From Oxobacter pfennigii (lineage in GTDB: Bacteria; Bacillota; Clostridia; Clostridiales; Oxobacteraceae), in the NCBI RefSeq assembly GCF_001317355.1, contig NZ_LKET01000021.1:248001-312000 (forward strand): a stretch of DNA of 64,000 bases, given 5' to 3'. Made by a program: the position numbers and the translations under genes. Position 1 is the first letter of the stretch. Each line of letters opens with the position of its first letter. Under the pieces are notes generated by a model, which searched no databases, was not told the DNA's origin, and saw only the letters and a program-made list of their open reading frames with translations. Below are positions 23,999-31,908 of this stretch, in pieces.

Positions 23999-25213
23999 AT
24001 GAAGAAATTAGGAGTGTTATTTTTAGTGCTGCTGCTGACTTTGTCAGCAGCAGGCTGCGGAGGCGGTTCAAAACCTGCTGAAAATTCGCCGACAGGCGCT
24101 GCACCAGCCGGCGCAGTAATCAAGGTTGCATCCGTTACTCCTTTGTCAGGCTCACAGGCTGCCGTAGGAGAATCGATTAAAAACGGTGCACAGATGGCTC
24201 TTGAAGAGAGGGTGGAAGAATTCAAAAGCTTAGGCTTTGATCTTCAATTTTCACCCCAGGATGACCAGGCAGACCCCAAGGTTGGTGTTTCAGTAGCTCA
24301 GAAGCTTATAGTTGACAATGACCTATTAGCGGTTGTAGGACACTGGAATTCGGGCGTGGCCATACCATCATCAGAAGTTTATGCTAACGGCAATTTAGCA
24401 ATGGTATCACCTGCCAATACTGCAAATGATGTAACAGACAGGGAACTCCCAAACGTTAACCGTATTTGCGCAAGAGACGATGCCCAGGGTCCTGCAGGTG
24501 CAGACTACGCATTTACTGAATTAGGCATCAAATCAATCTTCATCATCCAGGACAAGACCACATACGGCCAGGGTGTTGCGGATGAATTCAGAAAGCAGTT
24601 TGAAGCAGTAGGCGGAACTGTATTGGGTTATGAAGGTATTACAGCCGGAGAATCAGATTTCAGTGCCGTTCTTGAACAGGTAAGAGCTACTAAAGCTGAA
24701 GCAGTTTACTTCGGAGGAATATATCCTGAAGGCTCATTATTAATAAAACAGTTAGATGAAAAGGGAATCAAGGTTAAGTTCATAGGACCTGACGGAATGG
24801 ACTCATCAGAAGTAATAAAAATTGCAGGTGATTCGGCAATAGGAAGTGTTTATACTTCATTGGCAGCAGATATTTCAGGCACAACTGAAGGTAAAGCGTT
24901 CATCGAAAAATACACACAAAAATTCAGCAAAGCTCCTGAAGCCTATTCATCTTATGGATATGACGCTATGAATGTTACATTGAATGCTATTGTGGAAGCT
25001 GCAAAAGGAAACGGCGGCCAGAAGCCAACCAGGGAACAGGTTGTAGCGGCTGCACGTGCAACAAGCGGTTTCAAAGGTGTAGCTACTAACGTTACTTTCA
25101 ACAAGAGGGGCGATAATACAGAGGCCAGCATTTATGTATATAACTTTGTAGAAGCTAAATATCCTCCTACCGTTGCAAAACAGATACCTGCAGCAGGTTT
25201 CCTGAAAGATTAA
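23999..25213 (+). CDS. livJ: Branched-chain amino acid ABC transporter, substrate-binding lipoprotein
   Basis: The 404-residue protein has a lipoprotein signal peptide with lipobox 'SAAGC' (modified cysteine at residue 20) and a type I periplasmic-binding fold of the LivJ/LivK family ('ASVTPLSGSQAAVGESIKNG', 'VVGHWNSGVAIPSSEVY', 'SPANTANDVTDR', 'DKTTYGQGVADEF'). It captures leucine, isoleucine, valine or a related ligand outside the membrane and delivers it to LivHMGF, encoded downstream. GGGAGAG precedes the ATG. A hairpin follows the stop, before livH. Confidence 0.93.
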   Translation: MKKLGVLFLVLLLTLSAAGCGGGSKPAENSPTGAAPAGAVIKVASVTPLSGSQAAVGESIKNGAQMALEERVEEFKSLGFDLQFSPQDDQADPKVGVSVAQKLIVDNDLLAVVGHWNSGVAIPSSEVYANGNLAMVSPANTANDVTDRELPNVNRICARDDAQGPAGADYAFTELGIKSIFIIQDKTTYGQGVADEFRKQFEAVGGTVLGYEGITAGESDFSAVLEQVRATKAEAVYFGGIYPEGSLLIKQLDEKGIKVKFIGPDGMDSSEVIKIAGDSAIGSVYTSLAADISGTTEGKAFIEKYTQKFSKAPEAYSSYGYDAMNVTLNAIVEAAKGNGGQKPTREQVVAAARATSGFKGVATNVTFNKRGDNTEASIYVYNFVEAKYPPTVAKQIPAAGFLKD

Positions 25214-25224
25214 TATAAAAAAAC

Positions 25225-25255
25225 GGAGAGAAGAAATTCAATATTTCTTCTCTCC
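25225..25255 (+). terminator. Intercistronic hairpin between livJ and livH
   Basis: GGAGAGAAGAAAT pairs perfectly with ATTTCTTCTCTCC (13 bp). It lacks a T run, so it more likely protects the livJ mRNA end or lowers read-through, giving more binding protein than permease. Confidence 0.6.
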
Positions 25256-25415
25256 ACAAAATAAATAGACGTGCTGATAAATATTTAAATATGAAACTAA
25301 ACCAATTCTTTTAATAGAAAGATTTTCAATGAGTTATCTGCCAAGTGATAAATTAAAGGATTTTGATTTTAAACTTGGCTCATTTTAATTTCAAATACGG
25401 AAAGGTTGTTTGCTT

Positions 25416-26375
25416 ATGGAACAAATGACTGGGATGATACCACAGTTGTTTATAGACGGACTGACCCTGGGTTTCGTATATGCCATAGTTGCATTGGGTT
25501 ATACGATGGTATACGGAATTCTGGAGTTTATCAATTTTGCTCACAGTGAAATATTCATGGTAGGTGCATTTGTAGGCACCGAAGTGCTTTTATACCTTCA
25601 AAGCGCAGGTTATCTGACCAATATACCGGCGCCTTTGGCACTTATGATTGCACTTTTGGTTGCAATGATATTGAGTGGAACCTTAGGAGTTTTTATAGAA
25701 AGGATTGCTTACAAGCCTGTCCGCAGTGCACCTAAGCTGGTGGCATTCATATCAGCAATAGGTGTTTCCTTTTTCCTTCAGGACGCTGTCAGGCTTATTG
25801 AAGGCTTATGGAAAAATGCCTTTTATCTGTCAACTCCAAAGCTTTTCAGCGGAAGCATAAAAATAACGGGAACGCTAGAAATACCTGAGAAGGTTATATA
25901 TATAATGGTCATTGCCGTATTTATGATGGTGGGGCTTACACTCTTTGTAAATAAACACAAGCTGGGAAAAGCCATGAGGGCAGTTGCCCAGGACAGGAAC
26001 ACAGCTTCTTTGATGTCAATTAATACTGATATGATAATTTCACTTACATTCCTGATTGGAGCAGGTTTAGGGGGAGCAGCAGGTACGCTATTTTCAGTGC
26101 AGTATGCACTGGTACACCCCTATGTTGGCTTTGTTTTGGGAATGAAGGCCTTTACGGCAGCGGTTTTCGGAGGCATAGGAAGTTTGCCAGGTGCTATGCT
26201 GGGTGGTATTTTATTAGGGCTTTTGGAAGTTTTCGGTGCAGGTTTCTTAGGGATACTTACCAACGGGGCTATCGGAGCCGAATATAAAGATGTTTTCGCA
26301 TTTGCAATACTTATTATAATATTGATTTTTAAACCCAGCGGTTTGCTGGGAAAAACAGTGGGAGAGAAGGTGTAG
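25416..26375 (+). CDS. livH: Branched-chain amino acid ABC transporter permease LivH
   Basis: The 319-residue integral membrane protein has about eight hydrophobic segments and the LivH signature 'LTLGFVYAIVALGYTMVYGILEFINFAH' region near the N-terminus (residues about 12-45), plus 'RAVAQD' and 'GGIGSLPGAMLGGILLGLLE', the loop that couples to the ATPases. The ATG at 25416 is preceded by GGAAAGG; a TTG two codons earlier is less well placed. It forms the channel with LivM. It ends three bases before livM. Confidence 0.94.
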   Translation: MEQMTGMIPQLFIDGLTLGFVYAIVALGYTMVYGILEFINFAHSEIFMVGAFVGTEVLLYLQSAGYLTNIPAPLALMIALLVAMILSGTLGVFIERIAYKPVRSAPKLVAFISAIGVSFFLQDAVRLIEGLWKNAFYLSTPKLFSGSIKITGTLEIPEKVIYIMVIAVFMMVGLTLFVNKHKLGKAMRAVAQDRNTASLMSINTDMIISLTFLIGAGLGGAAGTLFSVQYALVHPYVGFVLGMKAFTAAVFGGIGSLPGAMLGGILLGLLEVFGAGFLGILTNGAIGAEYKDVFAFAILIIILIFKPSGLLGKTVGEKV

Positions 26376-26378
26376 GAA

Positions 26379-27644
26379 ATGGCAAAAATCATAAATACAA
26401 TTCAGGAACTCTTGAAAAAAGAATTGCTGCAGCTAGCCGTCATCTTCTTATCTCCGGTGCTGTTATATTTATTCAACAGCAATGGTATTATCTTCATATT
26501 ATTCTTAGCATCCTTGTTTTTACTCCATCAGTCTAAGAAGCTGAATATTAAGATTAAGATGATCATAGTCGCAGTGGATTTAATTGTAATAATGCCTTTA
26601 GTGGGTGTTACCAACAGCTATTATCTGGACGTAGTGACTCAGATTGGGATTTATGCCGTATTGGCCATAGGACTTAATATAGTTGTCGGCTTTGCAGGCT
26701 TGTTAAACCTTGGTTACGTTGGATTTTACGCTGTAGGGGCTTATGCATATGCAATTTTTGCCACAGCTCAGGCAAATAATTTCATTCCGGAATCTGTTTT
26801 CAAATTTCCCGTATCGGGAAACTGGTTCTGGCTGTTTTTGATAATCGGCATGATTGTATCGGGAATTGTGGGATTTTTAATTGGTTTGCCGGTTTTAAGG
26901 TTAAGAGGCGACTATCTTGCCATAGTTACATTAGGGTTTGCGGAAATAATAAGGATTATTTTTAATAACCTGGATAAGCCCATTAATATCACCAACGGCC
27001 CTAAAGGTTTAACGCCCATAAAGCCTCCGGCCATATTCAATATAACACTGAGCAAGCCGATACATTTTTACTTCATTATATTAATATTGTTTATACTCAC
27101 AGTTATAGTTGTTAATAGGCTTAATAATTCCCGTATCGGAAGGGCATGGACGGCTATAAGGGAAGATGAACTGGCCGCAAGGACAATGGGCATACCTATA
27201 GTTAAAATGAAGCTTCTGGCTTTTTCCATAGGAGCTGCCTTTGCAGGCATGATGGGAGTTTTGTTCGCTGCCAGGCAAACCTTCATTGACCCTTCAAGTT
27301 TCGGCTTTATGGAATCCATAGGAATTCTTGCCATGGTCATCATGGGAGGTATGGGAAATATTTCAGGTGTCATTATAGGCGCTCTCGCTGTAGTTGTGCT
27401 GCAGCTTCACGTACTCAAGGAGCTTTCAAGCTTCTTAAGGGATTTGACGGTGGCAGGTATTTTAAATGTACCTTCACAGTTAGACCCTGCAAAATACGAG
27501 AGAATGGTCTTTGGTTTGATTTTGATTGTTATGTGTATATTCAGGCCTCAGGGCTTCCTGCCGGCTAAAAGGACTATGGAATTCATAAAAAAGTATGCTA
27601 AAAATTTAGATAAAACCGATAAGAAGGATTTATCCGTAGAATAG
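26379..27644 (+). CDS. livM: Branched-chain amino acid ABC transporter permease LivM
   Basis: This 421-residue permease has about ten membrane segments. The conserved LivM stretches 'YAVLAIGLNIVVGFAGLLNLG' and 'RLRGDYLAIVTLGFAEIIR' are present, as is the coupling loop 'RAWTAIREDELAARTMGI' around residue 250-270. The N-terminal 80 residues hold two or three extra hydrophobic segments, typical of longer LivM proteins. It pairs with LivH and starts three bases after it. The C-terminus is lysine-rich. Confidence 0.94.
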   Translation: MAKIINTIQELLKKELLQLAVIFLSPVLLYLFNSNGIIFILFLASLFLLHQSKKLNIKIKMIIVAVDLIVIMPLVGVTNSYYLDVVTQIGIYAVLAIGLNIVVGFAGLLNLGYVGFYAVGAYAYAIFATAQANNFIPESVFKFPVSGNWFWLFLIIGMIVSGIVGFLIGLPVLRLRGDYLAIVTLGFAEIIRIIFNNLDKPINITNGPKGLTPIKPPAIFNITLSKPIHFYFIILILFILTVIVVNRLNNSRIGRAWTAIREDELAARTMGIPIVKMKLLAFSIGAAFAGMMGVLFAARQTFIDPSSFGFMESIGILAMVIMGGMGNISGVIIGALAVVVLQLHVLKELSSFLRDLTVAGILNVPSQLDPAKYERMVFGLILIVMCIFRPQGFLPAKRTMEFIKKYAKNLDKTDKKDLSVE

Positions 27645-27656
27645 GGGGGATGTGTA

Positions 27657-28439
27657 ATGACATTTTTGGATGTAAAGGGATTGACTAAAACTTTCGGCGG
27701 GCTGACTGCTGTCAATAATGTAGACTTTTCCATGGAAAACAAACAGATAGTAAGTGTAATCGGCCCTAATGGTGCCGGCAAGACTACATTTTTTAATGTA
27801 ATAAGCGGATATTATCACGACCATGGCGGTACCATCACCTTTGATAATCAGAGTCTTAAGGATTTGACACCTGAAAAGGTGGCATCCTATGGGATTGCCC
27901 GAACCTTCCAGAATATAAGGCTTTTTCAGGATATGCTGACGGTGGAAAATATACTGGTAGGCATGCATCTTCATATGAAGTCAAATCTTTTTGATATAGC
28001 CTTTAAAACAAAACGTATGAGAAGAGAAGAAAAGGAAGCCTATGACAAGGCCATGGAGCTTTTAAAATACGTAGGCTTGGAAGGAAAGGACAATGAGCTT
28101 GCCAAAAACCTATCCTACGGTGAGCAAAGGCGCCTTGAAATTGCCCGAGCTCTTGCGGTTAGGCCTAAGCTTTTGCTGCTTGATGAGCCGGCTGCCGGAC
28201 TTAATCCTAAAGAGACAGAGGAAATGAAGCAATTCATCATAAGGTTAAGAGATGAGTTAGGCCATGCCATTCTATTAATCGAGCATGATATGAAGCTTGT
28301 TATGGGACTGTCGGATAAAATTACCGTTATCAATTACGGAGTCAAAATTGCAGACGGAACTCCGGAGGAGATAAAGAACAATCCGGAAGTTATAAAGGCA
28401 TATTTAGGCTCTGATGCCGATTCCGATGAAGTAGCATAA
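27657..28439 (+). CDS. livG: Branched-chain amino acid ABC transporter ATPase LivG
   Basis: The 260-residue ATPase has Walker A 'GPNGAGKTT', Q loop, signature 'LSYGEQRRLEIARAL', Walker B 'LLLLDEPAAGLNP' and switch histidine 'LIEHDM'. The sequence 'FGGLTAVNNVDF' at the start and 'RTFQNIRLF' are LivG-typical. It powers LivHM together with LivF; the start lies 12 bases after livM with GGGGGG upstream. Confidence 0.95.
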   Translation: MTFLDVKGLTKTFGGLTAVNNVDFSMENKQIVSVIGPNGAGKTTFFNVISGYYHDHGGTITFDNQSLKDLTPEKVASYGIARTFQNIRLFQDMLTVENILVGMHLHMKSNLFDIAFKTKRMRREEKEAYDKAMELLKYVGLEGKDNELAKNLSYGEQRRLEIARALAVRPKLLLLDEPAAGLNPKETEEMKQFIIRLRDELGHAILLIEHDMKLVMGLSDKITVINYGVKIADGTPEEIKNNPEVIKAYLGSDADSDEVA

Positions 28440-28457
28440 GAAGGGAGGAAGAATAAT

Positions 28458-29171
28458 TTGGGTAAACCGATACTGGGAATAAAAAACGTGGATACCTTTT
28501 ACGGTAAAATACACGCTCTTAAGGATGTTTCTTTTGAAGTAAATGAGGCTGAAATTGTCACCCTTATAGGCAGCAACGGAGCAGGTAAAACTACCACTCT
28601 TAATACCATTTCCTCCATATTGAAGCCTGCAAAGGGAGAAATAGTGTTTAACGGACAGACCATAAGCCGTATTGCTCCCCACATAGTTGCAAAGGGCGGA
28701 ATTGCCCACGTGCCAGAAGGAAGAAAGATATTTCCTAAAATGACGGTGGAAGAAAATCTTGAGATGGGTGCATTCCGTTTTAATGATAATAACAAGATAA
28801 AGAAAAACATGGATTATGTTTTTGAATTGTTTCCAAGACTTCTGGAGAGGAAAAAACAAAAAGGCGGTACCTTATCAGGAGGCGAACAGCAGATGCTGGC
28901 TATGGGCCGTGCCCTTATGAGCGAGCCTACCTTGCTTTTGCTGGATGAACCCTCCATGGGCCTGGCGCCTCTTTTGGTTGAGCTTATATTCGAATCCATA
29001 AAAAGGCTTAACAGCGAAGGAATAACCATACTTTTAGTTGAGCAAAATGCCCACAAAGCTTTAAAGATAGCCCACAGAGGCTATGTGCTGCAAACAGGCA
29101 GCATAGTCCTTACAGGAACTGGAGCGGAACTTTTACAAAACGAAATGGTAAAAGAAGCATATTTGGGATAA
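28458..29171 (+). CDS. livF: Branched-chain amino acid ABC transporter ATPase LivF
   Basis: The second ATPase (237 residues) has Walker A 'GSNGAGKTT', signature 'LSGGEQQMLAMGRAL', Walker B 'LLLLDEPSMGLAP' and 'LVEQN' in place of the usual H-loop stretch, with the LivF-typical 'GIAHVPEGRKIFP'. The start is a TTG with GGGAGGA seven bases upstream; no better ATG is in frame. It is the last gene of the liv operon. Confidence 0.95.
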   Translation: MGKPILGIKNVDTFYGKIHALKDVSFEVNEAEIVTLIGSNGAGKTTTLNTISSILKPAKGEIVFNGQTISRIAPHIVAKGGIAHVPEGRKIFPKMTVEENLEMGAFRFNDNNKIKKNMDYVFELFPRLLERKKQKGGTLSGGEQQMLAMGRALMSEPTLLLLDEPSMGLAPLLVELIFESIKRLNSEGITILLVEQNAHKALKIAHRGYVLQTGSIVLTGTGAELLQNEMVKEAYLG

Positions 29172-29277
29172 AGCATGTGCCGTAAATTATTTGGGGGGAC
29201 AGGCATAAATATGCCAGAACTACGGAACTATTAAAAGCAATATAAGGGAAGTCATTTTAAAGAATTCCATGTTAATA

Positions 29278-29311
29278 AACAGGAGGTGATGAATGGTCAT
29301 TACCTCCTGTT
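29278..29311. terminator. Bidirectional terminator after livF
   Basis: AACAGGAGGT pairs perfectly with ACCTCCTGTT between livF and the convergent lipoprotein gene. Confidence 0.6.
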
Positions 29312-29315
29312 AAAT

Positions 29316-31133
29316 TTATTTTATTGTATTCCATACTCTTCCCATACTAACGGGATCATTATATTCAAGAGTGTAATCATCAATCCATACCGGGTTGAAG
29401 GCTTTTGAGACAGATGATGCAATTTCCCTGCTCTGATTCGAAGCCAGATCGTAAATAAATAATGTAACAGGTATATTTTTATTTTCAAATTCCTTCAGCA
29501 AATCTGCATCGTTCATCATTGGATAATTGCTGTAAGTATAAAGCTGACGATCTATATTTAAAGCCCTGTCGTTAAAACCGCCGGGGAGATTTGATACATC
29601 ATATTTTACTACGTCCCATGTATCTGTATTGATTTTAAATAGAGAATATGCTCCCATAGAGGGGCTGAACATTTGGCCGAAGAAGTTTTTATTGTCCATT
29701 GACCACTGGAACATATCGATAAAGAGGTCATCATTATAAACAATACACAAGTCATCGGTGGTATACTCCTTCAGGACCTGCCCGCCCTTATCAATAAATT
29801 TGAGGGTATTCTTGTCACCGGCAGCAAATGTGTTTTTATCATATGAATCTTTGAATTCCAGGCCATTTTTTAAGTAAATCTTCTGATCCTTAAGTTTATT
29901 CTGAGGAAGGTCAGAAATACATTCTACTTTCCATAGTCCATTATCCTTTACCATATTTACATCAAAGTAATATATACCTTCTTCCCAACCGGAATACAAG
30001 CCTGTTTTTGGAGTTATTTCAACTTTGGCTCTGAAGTAAACAGTGGGGATAGTATTATCTTTACTGTTTTCAGTTGATAGATTTGGGGGAAGGTAGCTTT
30101 CCAGTGACAATAATTTTGCAGATTCAAAGGTCCAGTAATATTCAGGTTTAAGATGACTTTTAAAATACGCTTCCTGATCATAGGTCAATAACTTTGAAGC
30201 GGAAGTATAATCCTTATTTTCCAGAGCCTTAAAATATGAGTGTATTACCTGTTTACATTCCTGCTGATCATTCAAGGTGATAGAAGAGTTTTCAAGAATT
30301 ATTTTAATGGTAAGGGTTTCATCTTTGTTTGTTCCGAAATAGTTTTTGCTATACGTAAAAGTGCCGTCCTCTTCCCACTTCACAGGGAGCAAGTAAAACT
30401 CAGGGCTGCCTTTTACAATTGTCTTTCTTTCCTTTGTTTCAACATTATAGATTACGATATCTGTTGTGCCTTCAAGGGAAGTATCAACAACAGTTTGCAT
30501 GGAATGCCAGTTTCCAAAGGCGAGCCATTTAGAATTCAAGAACCACACAGGTTTTCCTACATATGATATAGAGGTTATTTTTTCCGGAGTTTTTATAAAG
30601 CATATATCACCTGATCTGTTAGGAGATGTACCAGTGTCATATATAACATAACTGTCATCCGGAGACCAAAAAAAACGGCAGAAGAACGGCGGCCAGGCAA
30701 CAGCTCCCTTTACCGGAACAGGCGTATTTTTGCCTGCCTCCCATAAATATATGACAGTTCCGGGCGGGCCTTCAAAGGTAAATATGGCAAAGTACTTATT
30801 GCCAGACCAGCTATACTGAAATTTTTCATTGTTTAAATAATTATCGATAGTTTCAAATGTACTGTTATCAAGTTTGAGTTGGGATGGGTCTATAATATTA
30901 TTTTCTTGGGGTAAAGTTGATGCATCAGCCTCTTCTTCGATATAATTTTCTGTAGGTGTAGGTGTAGGTGTAGGTGTAGGTGTAGGTGTAGGTGTAGGTG
31001 TAGGTGATTCCTGTCCGCTTTGAGCATTTAGCGGAGCAGATGAAAAATTTTTGCCATTCTGTGGCAGGCAGCCACATAAAAAGCACAGCATAATTAAAAA
31101 CAATAAGTATATGGCAGTTTTTTTGTAAATCAT
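29316..31133 (-). CDS. Lipoprotein with Thr-Pro repeat and probable beta-propeller
   Basis: I do not recognise the family. The 605-residue protein has a lipoprotein signal peptide (lipobox 'FLCGC', cysteine at residue 22), followed at about residues 44-62 by nine Thr-Pro repeats that form a stiff stalk. The body has repeated 'W-S-P-D/W-S-M-D' stretches ('FFWSPDDSYVIYD', 'FQWSMDNKNF') like those of WD40/TolB-type propeller blades, and a middle segment (about 280-410) that resembles a small ketosteroid-isomerase-like domain with 'VIHSYFKALENKDYTSA'. It should be a surface-exposed, membrane-anchored protein. The gene stands alone. Confidence 0.8.
   Translation of the reverse strand: MIYKKTAIYLLFLIMLCFLCGCLPQNGKNFSSAPLNAQSGQESPTPTPTPTPTPTPTPTPTENYIEEEADASTLPQENNIIDPSQLKLDNSTFETIDNYLNNEKFQYSWSGNKYFAIFTFEGPPGTVIYLWEAGKNTPVPVKGAVAWPPFFCRFFWSPDDSYVIYDTGTSPNRSGDICFIKTPEKITSISYVGKPVWFLNSKWLAFGNWHSMQTVVDTSLEGTTDIVIYNVETKERKTIVKGSPEFYLLPVKWEEDGTFTYSKNYFGTNKDETLTIKIILENSSITLNDQQECKQVIHSYFKALENKDYTSASKLLTYDQEAYFKSHLKPEYYWTFESAKLLSLESYLPPNLSTENSKDNTIPTVYFRAKVEITPKTGLYSGWEEGIYYFDVNMVKDNGLWKVECISDLPQNKLKDQKIYLKNGLEFKDSYDKNTFAAGDKNTLKFIDKGGQVLKEYTTDDLCIVYNDDLFIDMFQWSMDNKNFFGQMFSPSMGAYSLFKINTDTWDVVKYDVSNLPGGFNDRALNIDRQLYTYSNYPMMNDADLLKEFENKNIPVTLFIYDLASNQSREIASSVSKAFNPVWIDDYTLEYNDPVSMGRVWNTIK
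30952..31006. repeat. Hexanucleotide tandem repeat (GGTGTA) inside a gene
   Basis: About nine copies of GGTGTA in a row, read as Thr-Pro on the minus strand. The six-base unit keeps the frame when copy number changes, so only stalk length would vary. Confidence 0.9.
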
Positions 31134-31200
31134 AATAAATATTTCCTTTCAGAAAATACCGTAAATTGTATCCGATGGTTTTTTGAAATTAGTTTTGCTG

Positions 31201-31320
31201 TTACAAACAGTTCCACCATATTATACCAAATTGGCTGTTAGAAACAAAGAGCTGAATAATGGCAAGAATGACTGCCACTAAGGCAATACACAGGATGGGA
31301 GCAAGATATTTTAAAGCCCG
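31201..31320 (-). pseudogene. Possible C-terminal remnant of a membrane protein
   Basis: The minus strand has a 39-codon open stretch that reads 'RALKYLAPILCIALVAVILA' followed by 'IIQLFVSNSQFG' and 'IIWWNCL'. It looks like a last membrane helix and tail but has an in-frame stop directly before it and no start. I cannot assign a family. It fills part of the 330-base gap upstream of the Thr-Pro lipoprotein. Confidence 0.3.
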
Positions 31321-31461
31321 CTAAAGATTATATTTTTATAAAAAATTTTTAAAAAAATGTGAAACTTTTTTTGGGATAAGCTGGTCTTTATAAATATAGA
31401 AGTATTAAATTATTATTTTAACAGAATAACCATTAAATTAAGTTTGAAGGTAGATACATTT

Positions 31462-31908
31462 ATGAAAAGTACAAAAATAGTATTATCTATGTTAGCCATC
31501 GGTATTTTAGCAATTTCATTTGCATTAAGGTACAATAATATGGCTAAACCAACCGATAAAATACAAGCTCGGGTGGTAAATAAAAGTAAATTTACTATAA
31601 GTGAAGCTGCATCAGAAAGAACAAATTTTAAAGCAAATGTAATGAAGGATATAAATGAGCCGCAAAATGAAAAAGACTTCAATAACCCTATCGTGCTTAT
31701 AACTGATATTGAGGATGATTTAAACAATAATGAATTATCAGAGCAATATAATTTAATTCTTTCAATTAAAAGTTCAGAAGGAATAATTATTACTTGTAAT
31801 TTAAAGTATAACAATTTTAACATGCTCCCCCTTATATCATACAGTTTAAATAATAAAGCTGCTAACCATAAGGGGGAGCATATTTTTATCGGGCATATCT
31901 TCTTATAA
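31462..31908 (+). CDS. Small secreted or membrane-anchored hypothetical protein
   Basis: This 148-residue product has an N-terminal hydrophobic segment (residues about 5-22) after basic residues, fitting a membrane anchor or signal peptide; I recognise no domain in the rest. The ATG at 31462 is preceded by GAAGGTAG; a TTG at 31444 is less likely. The last 29 codons run through a perfect 14-bp terminator-like hairpin, and the stop overlaps the end of the convergent hyuA-like gene by six bases, so a frameshift near the 3' end or a wrong call is possible. Confidence 0.5.
   Translation: MKSTKIVLSMLAIGILAISFALRYNNMAKPTDKIQARVVNKSKFTISEAASERTNFKANVMKDINEPQNEKDFNNPIVLITDIEDDLNNNELSEQYNLILSIKSSEGIIITCNLKYNNFNMLPLISYSLNNKAANHKGEHIFIGHIFL
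31822..31888. terminator. Terminator hairpin near the convergent gene ends
   Basis: ATGCTCCCCCTTAT and ATAAGGGGGAGCAT pair perfectly (14 bp) around a 32-base loop; ATTTTTATC follows on the plus strand. Confidence 0.65.
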
